64,000 bases of DNA from Pseudomonas maumuensis (GTDB lineage: Bacteria; Pseudomonadota; Gammaproteobacteria; Pseudomonadales; Pseudomonadaceae): positions 1 to 64,000 of the forward strand of contig NZ_CP077077.1 of assembly GCF_019139675.1 (NCBI RefSeq), in the 5' to 3' direction. Below, piece after piece: positions 11,974 through 21,662 of this stretch (the stretch's first letter is position 1; each line of letters starts with the position of its first letter). The notes below the pieces were generated by a model. The model worked only from the letters and a program-made list of their open reading frames with translations, ran no database searches and had not been told where the DNA came from. The position numbers and the translations under genes were made by a program.

Positions 11974-13623
11974 ATGCCATCAGCCGATTCTGTCTATGAC
12001 TATGTGGTCGTGGGTGCCGGTCCCGCCGGTTGCCTGCTGGCCAATCGCTTGTCCGCCGACCCATCCTGCCGTGTGTTGCTGCTCGAGGCGGGTGGCCGTG
12101 ACAACTATCCCTGGATTCATATCCCCGTCGGTTACCTCTACTGCATTGGCAATCCACGCACCGACTGGTGCATGAAGACCGAAGCCCAGCCTGGGCTGAA
12201 CGGGCGTGCCCTGGGCTATCCGCGGGGCAAGGTGCTGGGTGGCTGTTCGTCCATCAACGGCATGATCTACATGCGCGGCCAGGCCGCCGATTACGACCGT
12301 TGGGCCGAGCAAGGTAACGAGGGCTGGGCATGGAAGGATGTGCTGCCGCTGTTCAAGGCCAGCGAGAGCCACTATGCCGGTGCCAGCGACAGCCATGGCG
12401 CCGACGGTGAGTGGCGGGTCGAGCAGCAGCGCTACAGCTGGCCGATCCTCGATGCCTTTCGCGATGCGGCCGAACAGAGCGGCATCGCCAGGATCGACGA
12501 CTTCAATACAGGCGACAACGCCGGCTGTGGATACTTTCAGGTCAACCAGCGCAGCGGTGTGCGCTGGAACTCGGCCAAGGCATTTCTCAGGCCCATTCTC
12601 AAGCGCCAGAACCTGACCGTGCTGACCGGCGTGCAGGTCGACCAGGTGTTGCTCGGCAACACCCGCGCCCGGGCTGTGAGGGCGTTGTGGCAAGGTGCAT
12701 GGCATGAGTTCGCGTCACGCCGCGAGATTATTCTCTGCGCAGGATCGGTCGGTTCGCCCGGCATCCTGCAGCGCTCGGGGATCGGCCCACGCAAACTGCT
12801 CGAAGGGCTGGGCATCGCCGTGCGCCACGACATGCCTGGCGTCGGGGGCAACCTGCAGGACCATCTGCAACTGCGGTTGATCTACCAGATCCAGAACACG
12901 CGCACCCTCAACCAGATGGCCAACAGCCTGTGGGGCAAGCTGGGCATGGGCCTGCGCTATGCCTACGACCGCAGTGGACCACTAGCCATGGCGCCGAGCC
13001 AGTTGGGCGCCTTCGCCCGTTCGAGCCCAGAGCAAGAGACCGCCAATCTTCAGTATCACGTCCAGCCCTTGTCGCTGGAGCGCTTCGGCGAGCCGCTGCA
13101 CCGGTTCCCGGCCTTTACTGCGTCGGTATGCAACCTGCGTCCGGTTAGCCGTGGTCGAATCGATATTCGCTCGGCGGACATGAATGCCGCGCCGCTGATC
13201 GACCCCAACTACCTCAGCGCCCCCGAGGACCTGCGCGTGGCCGCCGACGCCATCCGCCTTACCCGGCGCATCGTCCAGGCCCCTGCCCTGGCCGCCTTCG
13301 AACCCCGCGAGTACCTGCCAGGCCCTGCCCTGCAGAGCGAAGAAGACCTGCACCAGGCCGCCGGCCAGATCGGCACCACCATCTTCCACCCGGTAGGTAC
13401 CTGCCGTATGGGCAGTGGTGCGCTCGATGTTGTGGATAACCAGCTGCGCGTGCATGGCATTCCTGGCCTGCGTGTGGCGGATGCCTCGATCATGCCGCAG
13501 ATCGTCTCCGGCAATACCTGTTCACCCACGTTGATGATTGCCGAAAAGGCGGCACAACTGATCCTCAAGGGGGCCAACACCCAGACCAACCTCAGCGACA
13601 GCAACGCGATACCGACGCCCTGA
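11974..13623 (+). CDS. GMC family FAD-dependent oxidoreductase (choline/alcohol dehydrogenase-like)
   Basis: 549-residue glucose-methanol-choline oxidoreductase. Shows the N-terminal FAD motif VVVGAGPAGCLLANRLS (about 12-28), the GMC signature regions GKVLGGCSSINGMIYMRG and GSVGSPGILQRSGIGP, and the C-terminal active-site segment FHPVGTCRMG with the catalytic His. Oxidises an alcohol substrate that the sequence does not identify; database names such as choline dehydrogenase are only approximate. The ATG at 11974 is chosen because GAGG at 11964-11967 gives proper spacing. Followed by an MFS transporter, suggesting uptake plus oxidation of one compound under the divergent LysR. Confidence 0.87.
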   Translation: MPSADSVYDYVVVGAGPAGCLLANRLSADPSCRVLLLEAGGRDNYPWIHIPVGYLYCIGNPRTDWCMKTEAQPGLNGRALGYPRGKVLGGCSSINGMIYMRGQAADYDRWAEQGNEGWAWKDVLPLFKASESHYAGASDSHGADGEWRVEQQRYSWPILDAFRDAAEQSGIARIDDFNTGDNAGCGYFQVNQRSGVRWNSAKAFLRPILKRQNLTVLTGVQVDQVLLGNTRARAVRALWQGAWHEFASRREIILCAGSVGSPGILQRSGIGPRKLLEGLGIAVRHDMPGVGGNLQDHLQLRLIYQIQNTRTLNQMANSLWGKLGMGLRYAYDRSGPLAMAPSQLGAFARSSPEQETANLQYHVQPLSLERFGEPLHRFPAFTASVCNLRPVSRGRIDIRSADMNAAPLIDPNYLSAPEDLRVAADAIRLTRRIVQAPALAAFEPREYLPGPALQSEEDLHQAAGQIGTTIFHPVGTCRMGSGALDVVDNQLRVHGIPGLRVADASIMPQIVSGNTCSPTLMIAEKAAQLILKGANTQTNLSDSNAIPTP

Positions 13624-13719
13624 CCCGGGTGTGTGCAACAGCGGCAGCTCGGTCAGCGGCTGCCGGCAGTGGAACAACAAGAATAATCACTGTGGCCCCA
13701 AGGGCCGAGGACAGCAACG

Positions 13720-15339
13720 ATGTCGGATTACATCCAGGAACAGGGTGCGGTGGCGAGCAGCCCAAGCCGCCGTGAGGAACGCAAGATCATTTTCGCGTCA
13801 TCCCTCGGGACAGTGTTCGAGTGGTATGACTTCTTTCTGTATGGCGCCTTGGCGGCGGTGATCAGCAAGCAGTTCTTTGCAGGGGTCAACGACACCACCG
13901 CGTTCATCTTCGCCTTGATGGCCTTCGCTGCCGGTTTCCTGGTGCGCCCGTTCGGTGCCTTGGTGTTCGGTCGTCTGGGGGACATGATTGGGCGCAAGTA
14001 CACCTTCCTGGTGACCATCGTATTGATGGGCCTCTCGACCTTCGCCGTCGGTCTGTTGCCCACCTATGCGAGCATCGGCATCGCCGCGCCGATCATCCTC
14101 GTGGTACTGCGCATGCTCCAGGGACTGGCGTTGGGCGGCGAATACGGCGGCGCGGCCACCTATGTGGCCGAACACGCGCCAGCCGGAAAACGTGGCTTCC
14201 ACACAGGCTTCATCCAGTCCACCGCCACGCTCGGCCTACTGTTGTCGTTGATCGTGGTCCTGGCCAGCCGCTACATCAGTGGCGATCAGTTCGAGACCTG
14301 GGGCTGGCGCCTGCCGTTCCTGCTGTCGATCGTTCTGCTGGCGATCTCCACCTGGATCCGCATGAGCATGCACGAGTCGCCGGCGTTCGTAAAAATGAAA
14401 GCCCAGGGCAAGATCAGCAAGTCGCCGATCCGTGAATCGTTCACCTCCTGGCCGAATCTCAAGGTGGTCCTGACCGCGCTGTTCAGCATCAACGCCGGGC
14501 AAGCGGTGACCTTCTACACCGCACAGTTCTATGTGCTGTTCTTCATGACCCAGATGCTCAAGATGGACCCGGCCCAGGCCAATACCCTGTTGATCATCAG
14601 CGTGGTGATCGGCGCGCCGTTCTTCGTGTTCTTCGGCTGGCTGTCGGACCGCATCGGGCGTAAGCCAATCCTCATGGTCGGGCTGTTGCTGGCCACCGTG
14701 TGCTACTTCCCGATGTTCAAGGCGCTGAGCCATTACGCCAACCCGCAGATCGACGCCGCCAGCCGGGAAGCGCCCATCGTCGTCAGCGCCAACCCGCAAG
14801 GCTGCACCTTCCAGTTCGACCCGGTAGGCAAGGCTCGTTTCGACAGCCCCTGCGACAAGGTAAAGACCTTCCTGGTCAAACAGGGCCTGCCCTACAGCTC
14901 GGTCGAGGCTTCCGGCAGCGAAGTGCAGGTGAGCATCGGCGACAAGACCATCAACGGCTTCGACGAGGTGGCCATGCGCAGCGCCATCGAAGCGGCTGGC
15001 TATCCGGCCAAGGCCGACCCGGCGCATGTGAACCAGGTGATGGTGGTGGTGCTGATCGTTGCCATGATCCTGATCGCCACCATGACTTATGGGCCACTGG
15101 CGGCGGTAATGGTCGAACTGTTCCCGACGCGGATCCGCTATACCTCAATGTCCCTGCCCTACCATATCGGCAACGGCTGGTTCGGTGGTTTCCTGCCAAC
15201 GGTATCGTTCGCGTTGGTGGTGTACACCGGGGATATCTTCTATGGACTTTGGTATCCGGTGCTGATCACCGGAGTGAGCCTGGTGGTGGGGATCTTCTGC
15301 CTGAAAGAGACCAAGGACGTGGATATCGATAAGGTCTGA
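13720..15339 (+). CDS. MHS-type MFS transporter with a large extramembrane insertion
   Basis: 539-residue major facilitator transporter of the metabolite:H+ symporter type: SSLGTVFEWYDFFLYGALA near residue 25, GRLGDMIGRKYTF and GWLSDRIGRKP loop motifs, and GLALGGEYGGAATYVAEHAP. Between the second-half helices there is a hydrophilic block of roughly 80-90 residues (about 345-435, containing two Cys and many charged residues) that ordinary MFS proteins lack. The substrate is unknown; the upstream GMC oxidoreductase suggests an alcohol or related organic compound. The gene begins 96 bp after the oxidoreductase stop. Confidence 0.87.
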   Translation: MSDYIQEQGAVASSPSRREERKIIFASSLGTVFEWYDFFLYGALAAVISKQFFAGVNDTTAFIFALMAFAAGFLVRPFGALVFGRLGDMIGRKYTFLVTIVLMGLSTFAVGLLPTYASIGIAAPIILVVLRMLQGLALGGEYGGAATYVAEHAPAGKRGFHTGFIQSTATLGLLLSLIVVLASRYISGDQFETWGWRLPFLLSIVLLAISTWIRMSMHESPAFVKMKAQGKISKSPIRESFTSWPNLKVVLTALFSINAGQAVTFYTAQFYVLFFMTQMLKMDPAQANTLLIISVVIGAPFFVFFGWLSDRIGRKPILMVGLLLATVCYFPMFKALSHYANPQIDAASREAPIVVSANPQGCTFQFDPVGKARFDSPCDKVKTFLVKQGLPYSSVEASGSEVQVSIGDKTINGFDEVAMRSAIEAAGYPAKADPAHVNQVMVVVLIVAMILIATMTYGPLAAVMVELFPTRIRYTSMSLPYHIGNGWFGGFLPTVSFALVVYTGDIFYGLWYPVLITGVSLVVGIFCLKETKDVDIDKV

Positions 15340-15347
15340 GGTGGCCG

Positions 15348-15462
15348 GGGCTGCTTTGCAGCCTTTCGCCGGCGAGCCGGCTCCCACCCCACCGCGCAAC
15401 TTTCGAGATTGCGCAGCCCCTGTGGGAGCTGGCTTGCCAGCGATGGGCCGCCCAGCGGCCCC
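15348..15462. repeat. Inverted REP pair downstream of the MFS gene
   Basis: REP units CGCCGGCGAGCCGGCTCCCAC (15367-15387, split here as CGCCGGCGAG/CCGGCTCCCAC) and GTGGGAGCTGGCTTGCCAGC (15422-15441) face each other, with GC-rich outer hairpins. Lies at the convergent 3' ends of the MFS and plsC genes. The remaining stretch to plsC (15340-15643) holds this REP pair, a terminator and an AT-rich tract, with no gene. Confidence 0.8.
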
Positions 15463-15483
15463 AGCCTGCGGCTTCACGGGCAC

Positions 15484-15514
15484 AAAAAAAACCGGCGTAA
15501 AAGCCGGTTTTTTT
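15484..15514. terminator. Bidirectional rho-independent terminator
   Basis: AACCGGC-GTAAAA-GCCGGTT (15490-15509) with an A-tract before and a T-tract after. It serves the convergent MFS gene (+) and plsC (-). Confidence 0.88.
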
Positions 15515-15643
15515 ATAGCGCGAAAAAACTTATGCACGATTTTCGCAAAAACGTCATACATGAAAATAAGCAGCTAATTCAATCACTTAGCATGTCTTAA
15601 CGATCATTCATGCAAAACTTGCTAACAAGTTATCCACAGATCG
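15515..15643. other. AT-rich intergenic tract with a DnaA box
   Basis: This 129-bp segment is strikingly AT-rich compared with its surroundings. It holds an exact DnaA-box 9-mer TTATCCACA at 15630-15638 and a near match TTATGCACG near 15530. No open reading frame or clear promoter is visible. It adjoins the 3' end of plsC. Confidence 0.5.
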
Positions 15644-16414
15644 TCAGGCTGGCTGCTGCTCCGGGTTCTCCGCCAGCGGCGGCAGCGAACCCATGGCCCG
15701 CTGGGTCGCTTCGTTCCAGGCCTGGGCGCGGTCGTTCAACTCGGCGATGGCACGTGGGCCGGTGCCCACTGCATACATCGGTTCACCGATCACTACCTCG
15801 ATAGTGCCCGGGCGCTTGCCCCAGCCTTCACGCGGCCAGAACTTGCCGGCGTTGTGGGCAATCGGCAGTACCGGCAGGCCGGCGTTGACCGCCAGGGCGG
15901 TACCGCCGCGGGAGAACTTGCCGATCTGGCCATGGGGCACGCGGGTGCCTTCGGGGAAGATCAGCACCCAGGTGCCTTGCTTGAGCAGCTCGTCGCCCTG
16001 GCTGGCGACCTGGCGCAGCGCTTCCTTGGGGTTCTTGCGATCAATGGCGATCGGCCGCAGCATGGCCATGGCCCAGCCGAAGAACGGCACGTACAGCAGC
16101 TCACGCTTGAGCACCTGGCTCAGCGGCGAGAAATACGCGGAGAGCAGGAAGGTTTCCCAGGTGCTCTGGTGGTTCGACAGGATCACGCAAGGCACTTTCG
16201 GCACGTTCTCGGCACCGGTGATCTTGTAGTCGATGCCCAGGATCGTGCGCGCCAGGAACAATGCGCAGCGGCACCAGTACACGTTGATGAACTTGTAGCG
16301 CTTGGGGAACGGCAGGAAAGGCGCGACGAAGAAGCTCAGCGAGCACCACAGCAGCGAACTGGTGCCCAACAGCAGGTAAAAAAGAAAGATTCTGATCGCC
16401 TGCAGGATCGACAT
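15644..16414 (-). CDS. plsC: 1-acyl-sn-glycerol-3-phosphate acyltransferase (PlsC family)
   Basis: 256-residue membrane acyltransferase with an N-terminal hydrophobic segment (ILQAIRIFLFYLLLG), the catalytic NHQSTWE (NHxxxWE form of HX4D/E) and the substrate-binding FPEGTR motif. It converts lysophosphatidic acid to phosphatidic acid in phospholipid synthesis at the inner membrane. Pseudomonads carry more than one such acyltransferase, so this copy may be specialised. Lies downstream of gmhB, glyS and glyQ on the same strand with a 65-bp gap. Confidence 0.88.
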   Translation of the reverse strand: MSILQAIRIFLFYLLLGTSSLLWCSLSFFVAPFLPFPKRYKFINVYWCRCALFLARTILGIDYKITGAENVPKVPCVILSNHQSTWETFLLSAYFSPLSQVLKRELLYVPFFGWAMAMLRPIAIDRKNPKEALRQVASQGDELLKQGTWVLIFPEGTRVPHGQIGKFSRGGTALAVNAGLPVLPIAHNAGKFWPREGWGKRPGTIEVVIGEPMYAVGTGPRAIAELNDRAQAWNEATQRAMGSLPPLAENPEQQPA

Positions 16415-16479
16415 AGTGGCATGTACCGTTGCGGGACGTGCCCGCCTAATGAAAAGTGCGCCGGTCCTGGCGCACTCAT

Positions 16480-17007
16480 TTAAATAAGTTCTCTGGCGAT
16501 GGCTGCCAGATCGTCGAAAATCAGTGTAGTTCGCGGGACACCTTTTTCCAGGGTCCTCTCGCCCTTGCCGGTTTTTACCAGCACGGGTTGTGCATCGACG
16601 GCCAGGGCCGCCTCCAGGTCACCTTTGCTGTCGCCGACGAACCACACGCCGGCCAGGGGCACCTGGTAATGCTCGGCAATCGCCCGCAGCATGCCGGGCT
16701 TGGGCTTGCGGCAATCGCAGCCCTCGTCCGGGCCATGCGGGCAATGCACGATCAGGCCGACCTCGCCGCCCTGCTCGGCCACCAGCGCGCGCAGGCGCGC
16801 ATGCATGGCCTCGAGGGTTTCCAGCGGGTAGTAGCCGCGGGCAATACCGGACTGGTTAGTGGCCACGGCCACCGTCCAGCCCGCCTTGCTCAACTGCGCG
16901 ATGGCCTCGATCGAGCCGGGAATGGGGATCCACTCCTCCAGCGACTTGATGTAGGCGTCGGAGTCGTGGTTGATCACTCCGTCTCGATCAAGAATCAGCA
17001 GTTTCAA
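16480..17007 (-). CDS. gmhB: D-glycero-beta-D-manno-heptose-1,7-bisphosphate 7-phosphatase
   Basis: HAD-superfamily phosphatase of 175 residues, the usual GmhB length, in the pathway to ADP-heptose for the LPS inner core. Shows the nucleophile motif LILDRDGVIN at the N terminus, the zinc-binding loop CPHGPDEGCDCRKPKPGM, and the WFVGDSKGDLEAA acidic motif. I place the start at the TTG at 17007, four nucleotides after the glyS stop, because upstream residues of the open frame have no similarity and would overlap glyS; GGGGTAAG precedes it as a possible SD. Confidence 0.87.
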   Translation of the reverse strand: MKLLILDRDGVINHDSDAYIKSLEEWIPIPGSIEAIAQLSKAGWTVAVATNQSGIARGYYPLETLEAMHARLRALVAEQGGEVGLIVHCPHGPDEGCDCRKPKPGMLRAIAEHYQVPLAGVWFVGDSKGDLEAALAVDAQPVLVKTGKGERTLEKGVPRTTLIFDDLAAIARELI

Positions 17008-17011
17008 CGAC

Positions 17012-19066
17012 TTACCCCAGCAGCGAGATATCGGCCACGCCCAGGAACAGACCGCGCAGACGGCTGAGCAGGGCATAACGGTTGGCGCGTACCTTGGCGT
17101 CCTCGGCGTTGACCATCACCGCCTCGAAGAAGGCGTCGACCGGGTCGCGCAGGGCGGCCAGGCGGGCCAGGGCTTCGCTGTACTGGCGGGCCGCCGCCAT
17201 CGGTTGCACGGCCTGGTCGGCCTGCTGGATGGCCGAGTACAGGGAGAACTCGTTGGCGTTGTCGAAGTACTTCGGCTCGACCTGATCGGCAATGGCGCCT
17301 TCGGCCTTGCCCAGCAGGTTCGACACGCGCTTGTTCGCCTGCGCCAGGGCTTCGGCTTCCGGCAGCTTGCGGAAGGCCTGCACGGCCTGCACGCGCTGGT
17401 CGAAGTCCAGCGCCGAGCCCGGCTTCAGGGCACGCACCGACAGGTAGGTGGAGACGTCGATGCCTTCGTCCTCGTAGCGCGCGCGCAGGCGGTCGAAGAC
17501 AAACTCCAGCACTTGCTCGGACAGGCCGGCGGCCTTGACCTTGGCACCGAACTGCTTGACCGCGAACTCGACCGCGACATTCAGGTCCAGGTCCAGCTGC
17601 TTGTCGATCAGGATACGCAGCACGCCCAGGGCGGCACGGCGCAGGGCGTATGGGTCCTTGCTGCCGGTGGGCAGCATGCCGATGCCGAAGATGCCGACCA
17701 GGGTGTCGAGCTTGTCGGCGATGGCCACGGCGGCACCGGTGAGGGTCTGCGGCAGCTCGGCGCCAGCGCCGCGCGGCATGTACTGCTCGTTCAGCGCCAG
17801 GGCGACGTCTTCCGGCTCGCCATCGTTGAGGGCGTAGTAGTAGCCGGCAATACCCTGCATTTCAGGGAATTCGCCGACCATTTCCGAGGCCAGGTCGCAC
17901 TTGGACAGCAGGCCGGCACGACCGGCGTTGGCGGCGCTGCCACCGATGTAGGGGGCAATGAAGGCAGCCAGCTTGGACACGCGCTCGGCTTTTTCGAACA
18001 CGGTGCCCAGCTGAGCCTGGAACACCACGTTCTTCAGGCGCTCGTTGAAGCTTTCCAGCGGCTGCTTCTTGTCCTGCTTGAAGAAGAACTCGGCGTCGGT
18101 CAGACGTGGGCGCACGACCTTCTCGTTGCCTTCGACGATCTGCTTCGGATCGCGGCTCTCGACGTTGGCCACGGTGATGAAGCGCGGCAGCAGCTTGCCT
18201 TCGCTGTCCAGCAGGCAGAAGTACTTCTGGTTGTCCTGCATGGTGGTGATCAGCGCTTCCTGCGGCACCTCGAGGAAACGCTCCTCGAACGAGCACACCA
18301 GCGGCACCGGCCACTCGACCAGGGCGGTTACTTCGTCCAGCAGCGCCGGCGGCACGATGGCCGTGCCTTCCTGCTGCATGGCAAGCTCCGCGGTGCGCTT
18401 GCTGATCAGCTCGCGACGCTCGGCGAAGTCGGCCAGCACGTGGGCCTTGCGCAGGTCCTCGACGTAGTTGGCGGGGGTGGTGATCAGCACGTTTTCCGGG
18501 TGGTGGAAGCGGTGGCCACGGGATTCGCGGCCGGCCTTCTGGGCCAGGATGGTGCAGTCGACGACCTGATCGCCGAGCAGCATCACCAGCCACTGGGTCG
18601 GGCGCACGAACTCTTCACGGCTGGCGCCCCAGTGCATGCGCTTGGGGATCGGCAGGTCGTTGAGCGAATCCTCGACGATGGTTGGCAGCAGGCTGGCGGT
18701 GGCCTTGCCCGGAATGTGCTGGGAGAAGCGCAGCTTCGGGCCGCTCTGGTCGATGTCCGACAGCTCGACGCCACACTTCTTGGCAAAGCCCAGGGCAGCC
18801 TGGGTTGGCTGGCCTTCGGCGTTGAATGCGGCCTGCACGGGCGGGCCGTCGATGTTGATGCTGCGGTCCGGCTGCTGCACGTCTAGCTGGCGGATCAGCA
18901 CGGCCAGGCGGCGTGGCGCGGCGTAGACCTGCTTGCCGGTGTAGTTCAGGCCGGCGGCCTGCAGGCCTTTCTCGATGCCGGCGAGGAAGGCATCGCCCAA
19001 GCTGGCGAGGGCCTTGGGTGGCAGCTCTTCGGTGCCCAGTTCAACCAGGAAATCTTGAGCACTCAT
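17012..19066 (-). CDS. glyS: Glycyl-tRNA synthetase beta subunit
   Basis: 684-residue beta subunit of the bacterial alpha2beta2 GlyRS, contributing tRNA binding and part of the charging reaction. The N terminus ([22 protein letters not shown], read in parts) is diagnostic, and the C-terminal region carries the anticodon-binding domain. Its start overlaps the end of glyQ by 4 bp, so the two subunits are translationally coupled, and gmhB follows within a few bases. Confidence 0.98.
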   Translation of the reverse strand: MSAQDFLVELGTEELPPKALASLGDAFLAGIEKGLQAAGLNYTGKQVYAAPRRLAVLIRQLDVQQPDRSINIDGPPVQAAFNAEGQPTQAALGFAKKCGVELSDIDQSGPKLRFSQHIPGKATASLLPTIVEDSLNDLPIPKRMHWGASREEFVRPTQWLVMLLGDQVVDCTILAQKAGRESRGHRFHHPENVLITTPANYVEDLRKAHVLADFAERRELISKRTAELAMQQEGTAIVPPALLDEVTALVEWPVPLVCSFEERFLEVPQEALITTMQDNQKYFCLLDSEGKLLPRFITVANVESRDPKQIVEGNEKVVRPRLTDAEFFFKQDKKQPLESFNERLKNVVFQAQLGTVFEKAERVSKLAAFIAPYIGGSAANAGRAGLLSKCDLASEMVGEFPEMQGIAGYYYALNDGEPEDVALALNEQYMPRGAGAELPQTLTGAAVAIADKLDTLVGIFGIGMLPTGSKDPYALRRAALGVLRILIDKQLDLDLNVAVEFAVKQFGAKVKAAGLSEQVLEFVFDRLRARYEDEGIDVSTYLSVRALKPGSALDFDQRVQAVQAFRKLPEAEALAQANKRVSNLLGKAEGAIADQVEPKYFDNANEFSLYSAIQQADQAVQPMAAARQYSEALARLAALRDPVDAFFEAVMVNAEDAKVRANRYALLSRLRGLFLGVADISLLG

Positions 19067-20010
19067 TGTGCAGCCTCCAGCTTAGCCAACACTTCGTCAC
19101 GCAGTTCGGGAGAGGCCATCGGGAAGCCCAGGCGTGCGCGAGCTTGCAGATAGCTTTGCGCCACGTCCCGGGCCAGGGTACGTACGCGCAGGATGTAGCG
19201 CTGGCGCTCGGTCACCGAGATGGCGCGGCGGGCGTCCAGCAGGTTGAAGGTGTGCGAGGCCTTCAGGACCATTTCGTAGGTCGGCAGCGGCAGGTCCAGC
19301 TTGATCAGGCGGTTCGCTTCGCTTTCGTAGAAATCGAACAGTTCGAACAGCTTCTCGACGTTGGCGTGCTCGAAGTTGTAGGTCGACTGCTCCACTTCGT
19401 TCTGGTGGAACACGTCGCCATAGGTGACCTTGCCGAACGGGCCGTCGGCCCACACCAGGTCGTAGACCGAGTCCACGCCCTGGATGTACATGGCCAGGCG
19501 CTCCAGGCCGTAGGTGATTTCACCAGTGACCGGGTAGCACTCGATACCGCCGACTTGCTGGAAGTAGGTGAACTGCGTCACCTCCATGCCGTTCAGCCAG
19601 ATTTCCCAGCCCAGGCCCCAGGCGCCGAGGGTTGGCGATTCCCAGTTGTCTTCGACGAAGCGAATGTCGTGAACCAGCGGGTCCAGGCCGATGGCTTTCA
19701 GCGAGCCGAGGTACAGCTCCTGGAAGTTGGCCGGGTTCGGCTTGAGCACCACCTGGAACTGGTAGTAGTGCTGCAGGCGGTTGGGGTTTTCGCCATACCG
19801 CCCGTCGGCAGGGCGACGGCTGGGCTGCACGTAGGCGGCGTTCCAGGTCTCCGGGCCCACGGCGCGCAGGAAGGTAGCGGTGTGGAAAGTGCCGGCGCCT
19901 ACTTCCATATCGTAGGGCTGAAGCACCACACAACCTTGCTCGGCCCAGTAGTTCTGCAGGGCGAGGATCAGGTCTTGGAAGGTACGCACGGCTGGCGTAG
20001 GCTGGCTCAC
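19063..20010 (-). CDS. glyQ: Glycyl-tRNA synthetase alpha subunit
   Basis: 315-residue catalytic class II core of GlyRS; the segments [25 protein letters not shown] and [29 protein letters not shown] (read in parts) are family hallmarks. I chose the GTG at 20010, giving [15 protein letters not shown], because AGGTG sits six bases upstream; an in-frame GTG three codons earlier (20019) has poorer spacing. Divergent from tag across about 84 bp. Confidence 0.97.
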   Translation of the reverse strand: MSQPTPAVRTFQDLILALQNYWAEQGCVVLQPYDMEVGAGTFHTATFLRAVGPETWNAAYVQPSRRPADGRYGENPNRLQHYYQFQVVLKPNPANFQELYLGSLKAIGLDPLVHDIRFVEDNWESPTLGAWGLGWEIWLNGMEVTQFTYFQQVGGIECYPVTGEITYGLERLAMYIQGVDSVYDLVWADGPFGKVTYGDVFHQNEVEQSTYNFEHANVEKLFELFDFYESEANRLIKLDLPLPTYEMVLKASHTFNLLDARRAISVTERQRYILRVRTLARDVAQSYLQARARLGFPMASPELRDEVLAKLEAAQ

Positions 20011-20094
20011 GAAATTCACCTGTATCTGGGGATGCGGATGTAAAGAGCGGGAGTATAACCCGATTCGCCTCGCCCTCTACGTTATTGGAGCCTT

Positions 20095-20646
20095 ATGCCA
20101 CGCTGCTTTTGGTGTTCCGACGATCCGTTGTACCAGGCCTATCACGACCACGAGTGGGGAACGCCGCAGCGCGACCCGGCGTTGCTCTTCGAGATGCTTT
20201 TGCTCGAAGGGTTCCAGGCGGGGTTGTCGTGGATCACGGTATTGAAGAAACGCGAGCGCTATCGCCAGGTGCTGGACGGTTTCGACCCGGTGAAACTGGC
20301 GTGTCTGAGCGATGAGCGCATCGAGGAGCTTATGCTGGATGCCGGTATCATCCGCAACCGCCTCAAGCTCAAGGCCGTGCGCCGCAATGCCCAGGCCTGG
20401 CTGGCTGTGGATAACCCCGCCGAGTGGCTATGGTCGTTCGTCGGCGGCGCGCCGAAGATCAACCATTTCCAGGGGCGTGGCGACGTGCCGGCGGTCACCG
20501 ATGAGGCCAAGGCGATGAGCAAGGCCTTGCAGAAGGCCGGCTTCACTTTCGTTGGCCCGACCATCTGCTACGCCTTCATGCAGGCCACCGGCATGGTCAT
20601 GGACCACACCACCGAGTGCGATCGCTACGCCGCGCTGGTGCGCTGA
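20095..20646 (+). CDS. tag: DNA-3-methyladenine glycosylase I
   Basis: Constitutive base-excision enzyme removing 3-methyladenine from alkylated DNA. The 183-residue product begins MPRCFWCSDDPLYQAYHDHEWG and has the expected zinc-snap ligands: C4 and H17 at the N terminus and H171 and C175 near the C terminus (MDHTTEC). TTGGAGCC immediately upstream gives the SD. It ends 41 bp before lpxL, which may be cotranscribed. Confidence 0.96.
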   Translation: MPRCFWCSDDPLYQAYHDHEWGTPQRDPALLFEMLLLEGFQAGLSWITVLKKRERYRQVLDGFDPVKLACLSDERIEELMLDAGIIRNRLKLKAVRRNAQAWLAVDNPAEWLWSFVGGAPKINHFQGRGDVPAVTDEAKAMSKALQKAGFTFVGPTICYAFMQATGMVMDHTTECDRYAALVR

Positions 20647-20687
20647 CGGGGTACAATGCGCGCCTTGCTGAAATAAGGAATTCGCCT

Positions 20688-21575
20688 GTGGAAAAGTTCA
20701 AGGGCGCCCTGATGGTCGGGGTGCTGCGACTGTTCGCCAAGTTGCCCTGGGGCGCGGTGCAGCGCGTTGGCGCCGGCATCGGCTGGCTGATGTGGAAAAT
20801 CCCCAACGGCTCGCGCAATGTCGTGCGCATCAACCTGGCCAAATGCTTCCCGGAGATGGACCCGGCCGAGCGTGAGCAACTGGTCGGTCGTGCGCTCAAG
20901 GACATCGGCAAGTCGTTCGTCGAGAGTGCCTGTGCCTGGATCTGGCCGCCGCAACGCTCGCTCGACCTGGTCAAGGAAGTGCATGGCCTGGAAGTGCTGG
21001 AGCAGGCCCTGGCCTCGGGCAAGGGCGTGGTCGGCATCACCAGCCACCTGGGTAACTGGGAAGTGCTCAACCACTTCTATTGCAACCAGTGCAAACCGAT
21101 CATCTTCTACCGCCCGCCCAAGTTGAAGGCGGTGGATGACCTGCTGCGCGAGCAGCGGGTGCAGATGGGCAACCGCGTGGCGCCTTCGACCAAGGAAGGC
21201 ATTCTCAGTGTGATCAAGGAAGTGCGCCGTGGCGGCCAGGTGGGGATTCCCGCCGACCCGGAGCCGGCCGAGTCCGCCGGGGTATTCGTGCCGTTCCTGG
21301 GGACCCAGGCGCTGACCAGCAAGTTCGTGCCGAACATGCTCGCCGGTGGCAAGGCGGTCGGGGTGTTCCTGCACGCCCTGCGCCTGCCCGATGGTTCGGG
21401 CTTCAAGGTGTTCCTGGAGGCGGCGCCAGAGGCTATGTACAGCACCGATGTGAATGAATCGGCGGCGGCCATGAGCAAGGTGGTCGAGCGTTATGTGCGC
21501 GAGTACCCGAGCCAGTACATGTGGAGCATGAAGCGCTTCAAGAAGCGCCCGGCGGGTGAGGCGCGCTGGTACTGA
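20688..21575 (+). CDS. lpxL: Lipid A biosynthesis acyltransferase (LpxL/HtrB family)
   Basis: 295-residue inner-membrane late acyltransferase adding a secondary acyl chain to lipid A. Motifs: TSHLGNWE (the HX4D/E catalytic motif), FYRPPK, and IPADPEPAESAGVFVPFLG. The start is the GTG at 20688 preceded by AAGGA; the longer open frame overlaps tag. Paralogues exist in pseudomonads, so whether this is the lauroyl or another late transferase cannot be settled from sequence. A GC-rich hairpin follows the stop. Confidence 0.9.
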   Translation: MEKFKGALMVGVLRLFAKLPWGAVQRVGAGIGWLMWKIPNGSRNVVRINLAKCFPEMDPAEREQLVGRALKDIGKSFVESACAWIWPPQRSLDLVKEVHGLEVLEQALASGKGVVGITSHLGNWEVLNHFYCNQCKPIIFYRPPKLKAVDDLLREQRVQMGNRVAPSTKEGILSVIKEVRRGGQVGIPADPEPAESAGVFVPFLGTQALTSKFVPNMLAGGKAVGVFLHALRLPDGSGFKVFLEAAPEAMYSTDVNESAAAMSKVVERYVREYPSQYMWSMKRFKKRPAGEARWY

Positions 21576-21582
21576 GATTTTT

Positions 21583-21655
21583 GGGGGCGCTTTGCGCCCC
21601 TTTCGCTGGCTTGTCGTGGCGATGAACCGCAGCGAATGGGCTGCAAAGCAGCCCC
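21583..21655. repeat. Terminator-like hairpin and variant REP between lpxL and the TPR gene
   Basis: GGGGCGC-TTT-GCGCCCC (21584-21600) is a GC-rich hairpin just after lpxL. It is followed by a REP variant, CGCTGGCTTG then TCGTGGCGATGAACCGCAGC, and GGGCTGC-AAA-GCAGCCC. The genes on either side converge. Confidence 0.65.
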
Positions 21656-21662
21656 GGCAATC

